Of a stretch of DNA of 64,000 nt, positions 9,299-17,762 are shown one piece after another (within the stretch, counting starts at the first letter, position 1; each line of letters opens with the position of its first letter). The notes beneath the pieces are model-generated. The model was given only the letters and a program-made list of their open reading frames with translations, did not search any database and was not told the DNA's origin. Origin of the DNA: DASUPK01 sp963736305 (GTDB taxonomy: Bacteria > Actinomycetota > Thermoleophilia > Solirubrobacterales > 70-9). The stretch is taken from assembly GCA_963736305.1 (NCBI GenBank), contig CAVTOD010000009.1:48411-112410 (forward strand), read 5' to 3'. Both the position numbers and the translations under genes were made by a program.

Positions 9299-9355
9299 TC
9301 GCGATCAGCGATGCCGCCTGTGCTTCGTGACCTTCCGCCCGTCCGTGCACGTGCC

Positions 9356-9361
9356 TAGGGT
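9356..9361 (+). promoter_or_regulatory. -10 box for leaderless priA
   Basis: TAGGGT, 6 nt upstream of ATG 9368. It argues against the GTG at 9365 as start. Confidence 0.5.
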
Positions 9362-9367
9362 GAGGTG

Positions 9368-11554
9368 ATGGCCATCGCCAAGGTCGAACCGCTGCTCACC
9401 ACCCGGAGCGTCTCCGGGCCCTTCGACTATCGGCTACCCGAGGCGATGGAACACGTTGGCGTCGGTTCGGTCCTTGTCGTTCCCTTTGGGCGGCGCAAGG
9501 TCGTCGGTGTCGTGGTTGGCCTCGCCGACCGCAGCGACCTGCCAAACGGGCGCCTCGCCGAGCCGCTCGAGGCACTCGAGGCCGGCGTCCCGCCCGAGCT
9601 GGTCGAGCTCGGGCGCTGGGTCGGGGAGGAGTACTGCTCGACCACGGGCCGCGGACTGGGCCTCGTCCTACCGCCCGGTGTCGGCACCGGGGCCGAGGCA
9701 CGGCGCGTCCGCCCGCTGGTCGAGCTCGAGGTGGAGGCGACCCCCGAGGGGATCGAGGCGGTCGAGGGCGGTGAACGGCTCGGCCTGCGCCAGAAGGCCG
9801 TCCTGCGCGCCCTGATCGCGGGTCCGCAGCCGGCCCGCCGGCTGGCCGCGACGGCCGGCTCCGACCGCGCGACCCTGAGGCGGCTGGAATCCCGCGGGCT
9901 GGTGAGCACCCGCGAGGTGGAGCGCCGGCGGCGCCACGAGTCGCCGGGTCTGGGAGCCGTCCGCGAGGGCATCGAGCTCACCGCCGATCAGCGGGGCGCG
10001 TTGGAGCGAGTCGTTGCGTCGCTGCCGCATGGCGGTGCCTCGGAGGCCCGCTCCTTCCTGCTCCACGGGGTGACCGGCTCGGGGAAGACAGAGGTCTATC
10101 TCGAGGCCGCCCGGGAGACGCTGGCGCGGGGAAGGGGAGCGATCATCCTGGTTCCCGAGATCGCCCTGACCCCGCAGACGATGGACCGTTTTCGGCGGCG
10201 CTTCGGCGATTCGGTCGCGCTGCTTCATTCGAAGATGCCGGCGGGGGCGCGCTATGACGAGTGGCGGAGGCTGCGGTCGGGCGAGGCGCGGATCTGCGTT
10301 GGCCCCCGGTCGGCGGTATTCGCGCCGATCGCCGACCCCGGGTTGATCGTCATCGACGAGGAGCACGACTCCTCCTACAAACAGGAGAGCGATCCTCGCT
10401 ATGACGCGCGCGAGGTGGCGCGCCGCCGGGCGGCGGATGCCGGAGCGGTGCTGCTCTGCGGGACGGCCACGCCCCGGCCGGAGAGCTGGCATGAGCTGGA
10501 GCGGCTGGAGCTCCCGAACCGCGTCGACGGGCGGCCGCTGCCGCCCGTGGAGATCGTCGACATGCGTGGGGGGATTCCCGGCCCGCTCCACCCCAGGACG
10601 CGCGAGGCTTTCGGGGACGTGGCCAGGAAGGGCGGCAAGGCGATCCTGCTGATCAATCGCCGCGGCTGGTCGACTCACCTGACCTGCCGCTCGTGCGGCC
10701 ACGCCTGGGAGTGCCCCAACTGCGACGTGTCGCTGATCCTCCACCGCGACGGCGCGCTGCGCTGCCACCACTGCGGGCATTCGGAGCCGATGCCGGACGC
10801 CTGCCCCGAGTGCTCCTCGGTGACGATCGCCCGGGTCGGCTCCGGGACCCAGCGGGTCGAGGCGGAGCTGAACGAGCTGCTGGCGCCGCTGGAGGTGTTC
10901 AGGCTCGACTCCGACAGCGCGGCGGGTTCGGGGCATTCGGACGTGCTGCGGCGCTTCGAGGCGGCGAAATCGGGCGTCCTGGTCGGCACCCAGATGGTTG
11001 CGAAGGGCCACGACTTCCCCGACGTCACGCTGAGCGTCGTGCTCGATGCCGATGGCGCGCTGCGACTGCCGGACTTCCGCTCCGAGGAGCGGACCTTTGC
11101 GCTGATCACCCAGCTCGCGGGCCGAAGCGGCCGCGGCGACGCCGGCGGCCGCGTCCTCGTCCAGGCCCTCGCCACCGGCGCTCCCAGCATTCGCTACGCC
11201 TCGAAGCACGACGCCGCCGGCTTCCTCACCGAGGAGATCGAGCGTCGCCGCGCGCTGCGCTATCCGCCCTTCTCGCACCTGATCGAGGTCGGGTTGGCCG
11301 GGCAGGACGAGGACCGTGTCGAGACCTCCGCTGGAAAGATCCGCAACCTCGTCGCAGAGCGTCTCGGCACCGACGATGACCTGCTCGGCCCTGCACCACT
11401 CTTCCGCCTCCGCAACCGCTACCGCCGGCGCCTGGTGGTGAAGTCCGAGCACCGCCATCGCGCGGCAGAGGCGGTCCGCGATGCGGTGCGAACGGCAGTG
11501 CGCGACCGGGCGCTCCGCGAGGTCGCGATCTCGGTGGACGTGGATCCGCAGTAG
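9368..11554 (+). CDS. priA: Primosomal protein N' (replication restart helicase PriA)
   Basis: 3'-5' DNA helicase that restarts stalled forks; 728 residues. Visible parts are the N-terminal DNA-binding domain, Walker A in HGVTGSGKTEVYLEA, Walker B IVIDEEHDSSYKQ, the zinc cluster (CRSCGH, CPNCDVSL, CHHCGH, CPECSS) and motifs V/VI (GTQMVAKGHDFPDVTLS, QLAGRSGRGDAGG). Some actinobacterial PriA proteins have lost helicase motifs; this copy keeps Walker A and B, so it is probably an active ATPase. It is convergent with the AbiEi/DUF559 gene (5 nt between stops). Confidence 0.95.
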   Translation: MAIAKVEPLLTTRSVSGPFDYRLPEAMEHVGVGSVLVVPFGRRKVVGVVVGLADRSDLPNGRLAEPLEALEAGVPPELVELGRWVGEEYCSTTGRGLGLVLPPGVGTGAEARRVRPLVELEVEATPEGIEAVEGGERLGLRQKAVLRALIAGPQPARRLAATAGSDRATLRRLESRGLVSTREVERRRRHESPGLGAVREGIELTADQRGALERVVASLPHGGASEARSFLLHGVTGSGKTEVYLEAARETLARGRGAIILVPEIALTPQTMDRFRRRFGDSVALLHSKMPAGARYDEWRRLRSGEARICVGPRSAVFAPIADPGLIVIDEEHDSSYKQESDPRYDAREVARRRAADAGAVLLCGTATPRPESWHELERLELPNRVDGRPLPPVEIVDMRGGIPGPLHPRTREAFGDVARKGGKAILLINRRGWSTHLTCRSCGHAWECPNCDVSLILHRDGALRCHHCGHSEPMPDACPECSSVTIARVGSGTQRVEAELNELLAPLEVFRLDSDSAAGSGHSDVLRRFEAAKSGVLVGTQMVAKGHDFPDVTLSVVLDADGALRLPDFRSEERTFALITQLAGRSGRGDAGGRVLVQALATGAPSIRYASKHDAAGFLTEEIERRRALRYPPFSHLIEVGLAGQDEDRVETSAGKIRNLVAERLGTDDDLLGPAPLFRLRNRYRRRLVVKSEHRHRAAEAVRDAVRTAVRDRALREVAISVDVDPQ

Positions 11555-11559
11555 CCCCG

Positions 11560-12486
11560 TCACCCGGCGAGCAGCCGGCGAAGATCCGCCACCACTTCAT
11601 CCTGTCGGGTCGTGATCTGGTCCCAGCTGTAGCGGACGACCTGGAGGCCATTTGCGCGCAATACGACCTCTCGCTGGCGGTCTTGCTTGATCGCCGCCCA
11701 GCCTCCGTGGGCCGCGGCCCCGTCGAGCTCAACGACGAGGCCCGCATCACGCCAGAGCGCGTCGACCCTCATCCGGTCAACCTGGGCGTTGACTTCAGGT
11801 AGTCGGAGGCCGGCGCACTCGCAGAGCTCGAGGAAGCGTTCCTCGAGGACGCTCAGGGTCCGAGCCAGCTCAGGAATGTGGCTCCGAAGGGCGGCCCTCG
11901 TCGCCCTGGAGCCGGGACGTCCTGGTTTCAGGGCTTCCTCGATTTCGCCGATGTCGAGGAGCCCGCGGTAGTCAGCCTCGGCGAGGGCGCGGCGAAGCTG
12001 ACGGGCCGTGAGCCTGGCCCCGATGTCCACCAGCGTCCGCGCGACGGTCGTCACCGGGAGGTCGCGGCAACAGGTCGCCTCCAACCGTCGCGAGTGATGA
12101 GTGCAAACACCTGGCAGTGAACGGCGTCGGCCCGGAACGGTCAGGTGGATCCGTCTGGGCTCGGCCTCGATCAGCGCCCAGAGCCACGCGGCAGTGGTGT
12201 GGCTGAATGCAGCGCCCGTGCCTGCGTAAAGCAGTGCCGCCCAAAGCCGACCCCGCAGTGAAAGAGCGCTATGGCCGAGGGCGTATACGCCCGGGTGGAT
12301 TCGGTGCAGGCGGCGTGCCGCGACCCATCGGGAAAGGGCGCTGTCGCTGACCCCAAGTGATTCGAGCTGGGCCCGGTTGACCACCCCGGATTGGCTCTTC
12401 GCGGTGGTGGCCAAGCCCTCTGCGTCGACTTTCCCCCGCTGGGCGGGGACGATGCGACGCACAACGGCCATGGGCCCCATCTTCAT
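11560..12486 (-). CDS. AbiEi-like winged-helix plus DUF559 (Vsr-like fold) protein
   Basis: 308 residues. The N-terminal part matches AbiEi-type helix-turn-helix proteins: GVVNRAQLESLGVSDSALSR, then RLHRIHPGVYALG. The middle (SHTTAAWLWAL, VARTLVDIGARLT) is the usual linker of this family. The C-terminal part resembles DUF559, an endonuclease-fold domain, with RMRVDALWRDAGLVVELDG, DRQREVVLRANG and VVRYSWDQI. AbiEi is the antitoxin of type IV abortive-infection systems, but no AbiEii nucleotidyltransferase lies next to it, so a toxin-antitoxin role is not supported here. It sits as an insertion between priA and def. ATG 12486 was chosen; in-frame ATGs at 12480 and 12471 are alternatives. Confidence 0.75.
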   Translation of the reverse strand: MKMGPMAVVRRIVPAQRGKVDAEGLATTAKSQSGVVNRAQLESLGVSDSALSRWVAARRLHRIHPGVYALGHSALSLRGRLWAALLYAGTGAAFSHTTAAWLWALIEAEPRRIHLTVPGRRRSLPGVCTHHSRRLEATCCRDLPVTTVARTLVDIGARLTARQLRRALAEADYRGLLDIGEIEEALKPGRPGSRATRAALRSHIPELARTLSVLEERFLELCECAGLRLPEVNAQVDRMRVDALWRDAGLVVELDGAAAHGGWAAIKQDRQREVVLRANGLQVVRYSWDQITTRQDEVVADLRRLLAG

Positions 12487-12575
12487 TGCTGGTTTTCGCC
12501 GTAACGCCGGCAAATGTCGCCGTTCATTGCCGAAGTTGCGCCGTGCGGCGCACCCGAGTCCCCAGGCGCCCGGAC

Positions 12576-12581
12576 TAGACT
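12576..12581 (+). promoter_or_regulatory. -10 box for leaderless def
   Basis: TAGACT, 7 nt upstream of GTG 12589. Confidence 0.5.
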
Positions 12582-12588
12582 CGAAGAC

Positions 12589-13251
12589 GTGAGCGACGAA
12601 GCCACACATATCCCGGTCGAGGAGCTCGACGACGAGCTGGCCACCGAGGCCGCGGAGCCCGACGGCATCGATCAGGAGGCGCTCGAGCGGCGTTCCGCGG
12701 CGCTGTCGCAGGTCGTCAAGTTCGGGGATCCGGTGCTGCGCTCCGCCGCCTCTCCGGTGACGGAGTTCGGCGACGAGATCGCCGCCGAGGCGGACCGGAT
12801 GATCGGATTGATGCGCGATGCGATCGGCGTCGGCCTGGCGGCAACGCAGCTCGGCACCCTGCGACGAATGCTCGTCTTCCAGGTCGGATCGGAGGCCGAG
12901 CCGACCATCCTCATCAACCCGGAGATCGAGTGGCGCTCCGAGGATGCCGCGACGGCGGAGGAGGGCTGCCTCAGCCTGCCCGGCGTGATCGTCGACGTCG
13001 ACCGTCCGCTGCACGTCAGGACGCGAGGGGTCGATGTCCACGACGAGCCGTTCTCGATCGAGGCCTCCGGCCTCGAGGCGCGGGTGATCCAGCACGAGGT
13101 CGACCACCTTGACGGAGTCCTGATGATCGACCGCACAGAGCGCGACCAGCGCCGCGGGGCCCTGCGGGCGCTTCGCGAGGGCGGCACATTCGCGCCCGAG
13201 AGCGACGAAGAGCCCGAGGACGAGGACGGCACGCCGTCCAGCGAGGATTGA
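12589..13251 (+). CDS. def: Peptide deformylase
   Basis: Removes the formyl group from nascent N-terminal methionine. The protein has 220 residues with all three motifs: GVGLAATQLG (motif I), EEGCLSLPG (motif II, metal Cys) and QHEVDHLDG (motif III, HExxH metal site and catalytic Glu). It carries an acidic N-terminal extension of about 35 residues and an acidic C-terminal tail. GTG 12589 is preferred because TAGACT lies 7 nt upstream; a longer reading starting further upstream has no promoter or SD support. The stop overlaps fmt by 4 nt (TTGA). Confidence 0.95.
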   Translation: MSDEATHIPVEELDDELATEAAEPDGIDQEALERRSAALSQVVKFGDPVLRSAASPVTEFGDEIAAEADRMIGLMRDAIGVGLAATQLGTLRRMLVFQVGSEAEPTILINPEIEWRSEDAATAEEGCLSLPGVIVDVDRPLHVRTRGVDVHDEPFSIEASGLEARVIQHEVDHLDGVLMIDRTERDQRRGALRALREGGTFAPESDEEPEDEDGTPSSED

Positions 13252-14174
13252 AGACCGCCTACCTCGGCACCTCGGAGTTCGCGGCGACGGTGCTCAGGCG
13301 GCTCGCCGACAGCCCGCACCGCCCGGCTCTCGTCGTGACGCCTCCCGACAGCCGCAAGGGCCGGGGTCGGCGGCTGTCCTCGCCGGCGGCGGCGGAGGCG
13401 GCCCGCGGGCTCGGATTGGAGCTTCACCAGACAGCCGACGTCAACGCGCCCGGGTCGGTGGAGGCAATCCGCGCCGTCCAGCCGGCCACGGTCGCGGTCT
13501 GCGCCTTCGGCCAGCTGATCAAGGAGCCTTTGTTGAGTGAGTACCTGATGCTCAACGTTCACCCGTCGCTGATCCCTAGATGGAGGGGTGCAGCGCCGAT
13601 CGAGCGGGTTCTGATGGCGGGGGAGGGTCTGACGGGAGTGACGATCATGCGGGTGGCCGCGGGCCTCGACTCCGGTCCTGTCTTGCTCGCCGAGGAGGTT
13701 CGGGTCGACTCTGAGGACGACTATGCCTCGCTCGCTTCTCGGCTCGCGGAGACCGGCGGCGAGCTGTTGGTGCGGGCCCTGGACGAGGTCGAGAGGGGAG
13801 AGCTCGAGTTCACCGAGCAGAACGACCGCCACGCGACCTACGCCGAGAAGATCTCTCCAGAGGAACGCCACCTTGATCCCACGCGTCCCGCGGACGAGCT
13901 CGCCCGACGGGTGAGGGCCCTGACGCCGCACATCGGGGCCTACCTGGAGCTCGAAGACGGGAGCCGGCTCGGCGTTCGCTTGGCGGAGGCGCTGACAGCG
14001 TACAGGGGCGTTGACTCCAACCAGGCAGGAAAGTTCGTGCCAGAGGGACACGACTTACTCCTCGTCTGTGGACGGGGCCTCCTCCAGCTCGAGGTCGTCC
14101 AGCCGCCCGGGAAGAAGGCGATGAGCGCCTCCGATTTCCTGCGCGGGCACGCTCCGCCCGAAAAGGCCGTGTAG
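13248..14174 (+). CDS. fmt: Methionyl-tRNA formyltransferase
   Basis: Formylates initiator Met-tRNA using 10-formyl-THF; partner in function to def. The protein has 308 residues. It shows MKTAYLGTSEFAATVL at the N-terminus, the catalytic block LNVHPSLIPRWRGAAPIE, TIMRVAAGLDSGPVL (catalytic Asp), and the OB-fold C-terminal domain from about residue 205. The start is TTG 13248 inside the def stop (TTGA overlap). A perfect GC hairpin lies directly behind the stop. Confidence 0.95.
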   Translation: MKTAYLGTSEFAATVLRRLADSPHRPALVVTPPDSRKGRGRRLSSPAAAEAARGLGLELHQTADVNAPGSVEAIRAVQPATVAVCAFGQLIKEPLLSEYLMLNVHPSLIPRWRGAAPIERVLMAGEGLTGVTIMRVAAGLDSGPVLLAEEVRVDSEDDYASLASRLAETGGELLVRALDEVERGELEFTEQNDRHATYAEKISPEERHLDPTRPADELARRVRALTPHIGAYLELEDGSRLGVRLAEALTAYRGVDSNQAGKFVPEGHDLLLVCGRGLLQLEVVQPPGKKAMSASDFLRGHAPPEKAV

Positions 14175-14195
14175 GGGCGCCTGCAGTTGCGCCCC
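14174..14195 (+). terminator. GC-rich hairpin after fmt
   Basis: Perfect 7-bp stem GGGGCGC (14174-14180) / GCGCCCC (14189-14195) with an 8-nt loop, starting on the last base of the fmt stop. There is no U-run, so it could be an actinobacterial T-less terminator or an mRNA-stabilising hairpin. Confidence 0.5.
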
Positions 14196-14205
14196 GATGG
14201 CTCGA

Positions 14206-14211
14206 TACCCT
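14206..14211 (+). promoter_or_regulatory. -10 box for leaderless zinc-ribbon gene
   Basis: TACCCT, 6 nt upstream of ATG 14218. Confidence 0.5.
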
Positions 14212-14217
14212 CGTCAC

Positions 14218-14493
14218 ATGGCCGAACGAGTCGACAGTGACTTGGGTGAGACCGCCGGCACCCCCGAGTCCACCGAGCGCTCCCTCCAGCGCCCGAACTG
14301 CCCGGGCTGCGGTGAGCCCTGGCTGCGCCCCGCGCAGCTGCCGGGGCGCTTCGTCTGCGTCTACTGCCTCCACCGCTACGAGCTCGTCTCGCAGTGCCCG
14401 AACTGCGGGGAGCACGGAACCATCAGCCGCCTGACCCACACCGAGGACATGAAGTGCCAGCAGTGCGGCCACTCGATGCTCCGCTCGATCTGA
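14218..14493 (+). CDS. Small double zinc-ribbon protein
   Basis: 91 residues. An acidic N-terminal stretch is followed by two predicted zinc ribbons: CPGC...CVYC (about residues 29-50) and CPNC...CQQC (about residues 60-83). The function is unknown; a nucleic-acid or protein adaptor role is only a guess from the ribbons. ATG 14218 has a TACCCT box 6 nt upstream, so the in-frame ATG at 14197 is less likely. The stop is 2 nt before the TTG start of rpe, so the two are probably cotranscribed. Confidence 0.7.
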   Translation: MAERVDSDLGETAGTPESTERSLQRPNCPGCGEPWLRPAQLPGRFVCVYCLHRYELVSQCPNCGEHGTISRLTHTEDMKCQQCGHSMLRSI

Positions 14494-14495
14494 CC

Positions 14496-15203
14496 TTGGA
14501 AGCCGCCACCGATACCGCCTCGACGGATCGCCGAGACCTCTTCGGATCGAAGCGGGTGGCTCCCTCGATCCTCTCCTCGGACTTCTCGAGGCTCGGTGCC
14601 CAGGTGGAGGAGGTGATGGCCGCCGGTGCGCGGATCATCCACGTGGACGTGATGGACGGCCACTTTGTCCCGCCGATCACGATCGGGCCCCTCGTCGCGG
14701 GCTCGATTGCCGACCTCGTCCATGACGCGGGCGGCGCGATCGACGTCCACCTGATGATCGACAACCCGGACCGTCAGATCTCGGAGTTCGCGAATGCCGG
14801 GGCGGACAACATCACCTTCCACGCCGAGGCGACTCCTCACCTCAACCGCACGCTGAACGCGATCCGCGAGCTCGGCTGCCTGGCCGGCCTCGCGATCAAC
14901 CCCGGCACGCCGGTCGCCGCCGTCAGCGAACTGGTGAACGACGCCGACGTCTTCCTCTGCATGACGGTCAACCCCGGCTGGGGCGGCCAGCCCTTCATCG
15001 CCGACTCGCCCGACAAGGTCGGGCGTCTCAGTGATGTGGTGGGAGCCGCAACCATCGAGGTCGACGGCGGCATCGACACGGGCACCGCCGGCGGGGTGGC
15101 GGCCGCCGGCGCGAGCCTGTTCGTCGCCGGGTCCGCCGTCTTCGGGGCCGACGATCCCGCGGTCGCCTACAGCTCGATCGCCGAAGCCGCCGGCGCCGTC
15201 TAG
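14496..15203 (+). CDS. rpe: Ribulose-phosphate 3-epimerase
   Basis: Interconverts ribulose 5-phosphate and xylulose 5-phosphate. The TIM barrel has all signatures: VAPSILSSDFSRLG, IIHVDVMDGHFVPPIT, IDVHLMIDNPD, ITFHAEA, MTVNPGWGGQPF and IEVDGGID. With TTG 14496 as start the protein has 235 residues, including an extension of about 18 residues before VAPSILSSD. TTG 14496 lies 2 nt after the zinc-ribbon stop. A longer reading would overlap the upstream gene by 100 nt and is less likely. Confidence 0.93.
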   Translation: MEAATDTASTDRRDLFGSKRVAPSILSSDFSRLGAQVEEVMAAGARIIHVDVMDGHFVPPITIGPLVAGSIADLVHDAGGAIDVHLMIDNPDRQISEFANAGADNITFHAEATPHLNRTLNAIRELGCLAGLAINPGTPVAAVSELVNDADVFLCMTVNPGWGGQPFIADSPDKVGRLSDVVGAATIEVDGGIDTGTAGGVAAAGASLFVAGSAVFGADDPAVAYSSIAEAAGAV

Positions 15204-15213
15204 GGCCGCGTCC

Positions 15214-16293
15214 GTGTCCGACAGGCACGCGCGCCTCAGCCGCTTCCGTAGCTTCGACGGGCCCGGAGAGCGGGGTGAGTTCGAGCCGTTCCTGCGCCGC
15301 CTCGCGGTATTGATCGCCGTGATCATCGCGGTCCAGGCATCTGGAGCGATCGCCTATTCGCTGACCGAGAGCGTCTCCGTCTGGCATGGCTTCCTCTTCA
15401 CCCTGGACACGGTGGCGACCGTCGGGTCCGACCCGACCCCGCCGGATCTCCCCGGCCAGATCGTCAAGGTCCTGCTGATAGTCCTGGGCGTGGGTACGCT
15501 CTTCTACGCCCTCGTGACCGTGACGGAGTTCTTCGTCGCCGGCCACCTCGGCGAGATCCTCGAGGAGCGCCGCACATTGAAGAAGATCGAAGACCTCTCC
15601 GGCCATCATCTGATCTGCGGCTTCGGCCGCGTCGGTCGCCAGGTCGCCCGCGACCTGAAGGCGGGCGGCGACGACTTCGTGATCATCGACAGCCTCGATG
15701 AGAACAAGGGCGTCGCCGACCAGATGGGGGTTCCGTTCCTCCACGGCCGGCCATCCGACGACGAGATGCTGAGGGCCGCCGGGGTCGAGCGCGCCGTCTC
15801 CGTCCTCGCCTGCGTCGACTCGGACGCGGAGAACATCTTCATCTGCCTGACGGCCCGCGAGCTCCGCTCGGACATCACCGTCGTGGCGCGGGCCAGCGTC
15901 GAGGACTCCGAGAAGAAGCTTCGCCGGGCCGGGGCCAACCGGGTGATCTCGCCCTACAAGTCGAGCGGTGCCGAGATGGCCCGGCTCGCGCTGCAGCCGC
16001 AGGTCACCGGCGTCGTCGACGTCGCCCCCGAGTACCGGATGGAGGAGATCGACGTCAGCGAGGGCTGCCAGGCCGAGGGGATGACCATCGGCCAGGTACG
16101 CGGAACGACCACGATCGCCGCTCTTCGCAACACCGACGGCCATGTCCATCCCCAGCCGTCCTCCGACACGGTGCTCCGCGCCGGCGACGTGCTGGTGGCG
16201 ATGGGGACCGTCGATGCACTGAAGAAGCTCGAGGCCTTGTTCGTCCCGGGCCCGGCCCGGGCGACCGGGTCCGTATTGGGCGATCTCGGCTAG
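15214..16293 (+). CDS. Two-TM potassium channel/TrkA-type protein with atypical filter
   Basis: 359 residues. TM1 lies at about residues 28-50, the pore loop at about 56-73 and TM2 at about 82-108. An RCK/TrkA-N domain follows (HHLICGFGRVGRQVARDL, NAD-binding glycines at 136-141), then TrkA-C (MEEIDVSEGCQAEG). Architecture is that of MthK/Kch-like channels. The selectivity filter is unusual: TVATVGSDP at residues 67-74 reads TVG-S-D where potassium channels have TVGYGD, one residue shorter. Start GTG 15214 leaves a short basic N-terminus. The stop overlaps the convergent flippase gene by 4 nt. Confidence 0.8.
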   Translation: MSDRHARLSRFRSFDGPGERGEFEPFLRRLAVLIAVIIAVQASGAIAYSLTESVSVWHGFLFTLDTVATVGSDPTPPDLPGQIVKVLLIVLGVGTLFYALVTVTEFFVAGHLGEILEERRTLKKIEDLSGHHLICGFGRVGRQVARDLKAGGDDFVIIDSLDENKGVADQMGVPFLHGRPSDDEMLRAAGVERAVSVLACVDSDAENIFICLTARELRSDITVVARASVEDSEKKLRRAGANRVISPYKSSGAEMARLALQPQVTGVVDVAPEYRMEEIDVSEGCQAEGMTIGQVRGTTTIAALRNTDGHVHPQPSSDTVLRAGDVLVAMGTVDALKKLEALFVPGPARATGSVLGDLG

Positions 16294-17681
16294 CCCGCCT
16301 CGTCTCCGGACGCGAGCTGAAGCTCCATCTCCTCCGTCGAGCCCGGCCTGACCCGCTCCTCGCGTCGCGTCAGCGGCTGGCGATAGAGCCAGTAGAGCAG
16401 CGAGCAGAGGATGGCAGCCGCCCCCAGATAGCCGAACTCAACGCGATGGAACTCGTTGGGAACGATCGGCACGACGGTCCAGATCACGAAGAGAACGGCG
16501 CAGAGGACCCAGCAATATGACGCCCGACGGAGTTGTCCCTTCGCCAGCGCCGCCTGGTTGAGCGTTGCCGCGCACAGATAGAGACCCATGCCGGCGCCGA
16601 CAGTTACCAGATCGAGTCGGTGATAGACGTGCTTCTTCCCGAACGCGATCTGCATCAGTTCCGGACCGGCGACCACCATCGCGAGCACAACCACCGCTGC
16701 GAACCCGGCGATCGCGAGGATCGTGACCCGCACCGAGGCGCGGAAGTCGTCCTCATCGCCCTGGGAGCCGAGTCGCGTCAGATGGGGGAGGAGGCTGGTC
16801 TGAACCGCCTGGAAGAGCTGCAGCGGAGCCCGGGCGATCATCAGCACGTTGAAGATGTATCCGGCGGCCGCCGCCCCGGAAGAGGCCTTGGTGACGAGGA
16901 TGCCGGCGTTCATGAAGGTCTGCTCGCTGAGCATGATCAGAAAGACGCCTGCTGCGAATCGGCTTCCGCGGGCCAGCGTGAATTCGTCCGTGGGGCTCTC
17001 CACCGGGGCATCCCCGGCCGCCGCCCCGGCAGGCGCTTCGGCACCGCCGAATCTCCGCAGGAACGCGAACGGGACGACGATCAGCGAGAGCGTTGGCGCG
17101 GCCACGATGCCCAGCGCCACCGCGTTCTCCCCAGAGGCGATTCCCAGGGCCACTGCCATCGGGAAGGCTGTTCGTGAGATCGACTCGCTGATGATCAGCA
17201 GGGCGTAGATCGTCAGCCGGTGGCTGCCGGCCAGGAAGCCCCGCGCGAAGTAGCTCGCTCCGTAGGCCGTAATCGCGGCGACGCCGATCCAGTAGAGGGT
17301 CGAGTTGCCGTCCAGCAGGTTGTCCTGGATCGGGGTACGCAGGGCCAGGGCGACGATGTCGAAGCCGACTGCGACCGAGAGCTGGATCGTCGCCGCGACC
17401 CGCACCGTGTGCGCGATCGGCGTGCCGTGGGCCAGGTTCTCCGAGATCGTTCGCGACAGCAACTGCTCGACGGGCCGCTGCAGGATCGAAACGACGATGA
17501 AGACCGACGACCAGAGGACGGCGACCTGCCCGTAGGCGTCGCGCGAGAGCTCGTGCGAGGCGATCGCGAAGTACAGGTAGGTGATCAGCCCCGTGATCCC
17601 CACGCCGACGGACAGCAGGCTCGCGCGGCGGCCGTAGCTTCTTGCCTCGCTTTCGCCCGCTTTTTCCCTTGCCCTTGCCAT
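16290..17681 (-). CDS. Polysaccharide flippase-like MATE/MOP-superfamily membrane protein
   Basis: 463 residues with roughly 12 hydrophobic helices and short charged loops, in the pattern of Wzx-type or oligosaccharide flippases. A loop of about 40 residues at the centre (APAGAAAGDAPVESPTDEF) separates the two halves. Substrate unknown; no glycosyltransferases or polysaccharide genes lie nearby, so it is an orphan. ATG 17681 is 9 nt behind a TAGTCT box on the minus strand. It is divergent from ribD across 81 bp. Confidence 0.75.
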   Translation of the reverse strand: MARAREKAGESEARSYGRRASLLSVGVGITGLITYLYFAIASHELSRDAYGQVAVLWSSVFIVVSILQRPVEQLLSRTISENLAHGTPIAHTVRVAATIQLSVAVGFDIVALALRTPIQDNLLDGNSTLYWIGVAAITAYGASYFARGFLAGSHRLTIYALLIISESISRTAFPMAVALGIASGENAVALGIVAAPTLSLIVVPFAFLRRFGGAEAPAGAAAGDAPVESPTDEFTLARGSRFAAGVFLIMLSEQTFMNAGILVTKASSGAAAAGYIFNVLMIARAPLQLFQAVQTSLLPHLTRLGSQGDEDDFRASVRVTILAIAGFAAVVVLAMVVAGPELMQIAFGKKHVYHRLDLVTVGAGMGLYLCAATLNQAALAKGQLRRASYCWVLCAVLFVIWTVVPIVPNEFHRVEFGYLGAAAILCSLLYWLYRQPLTRREERVRPGSTEEMELQLASGDEAG

Positions 17682-17690
17682 CGACGCGCA

Positions 17691-17696
17691 AGACTA
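17691..17696 (-). promoter_or_regulatory. -10 box for leaderless flippase gene
   Basis: TAGTCT on the minus strand, 9 nt upstream of ATG 17681. Confidence 0.45.
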
Positions 17697-17702
17697 CTGC
17701 CG

Positions 17703-17708
17703 TACAAT
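17703..17708 (+). promoter_or_regulatory. -10 box for the rib operon
   Basis: TACAAT on the plus strand would start transcription near 17715, giving a leader of about 48 nt with a strong SD before ribD. No clear -35 element at 17 bp. Confidence 0.5.
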
Positions 17709-17715
17709 TACTGGC

Positions 17716-17729
17716 TGACTGACCAGTCA
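17716..17729. promoter_or_regulatory. Inverted repeat in the flippase-ribD divergent promoter (candidate operator)
   Basis: TGACTG-AC-CAGTCA: perfect 6-bp arms with a 2-bp spacer. It begins 8 bp downstream of the TACAAT box, right on the predicted rib transcription start and upstream of the flippase promoter. The form resembles TetR-type operators, but no regulator gene lies beside it. Confidence 0.45.
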
Positions 17730-17762
17730 ATCAGGTTCCCCCACGCCTCAAAGGAGGCGAGC

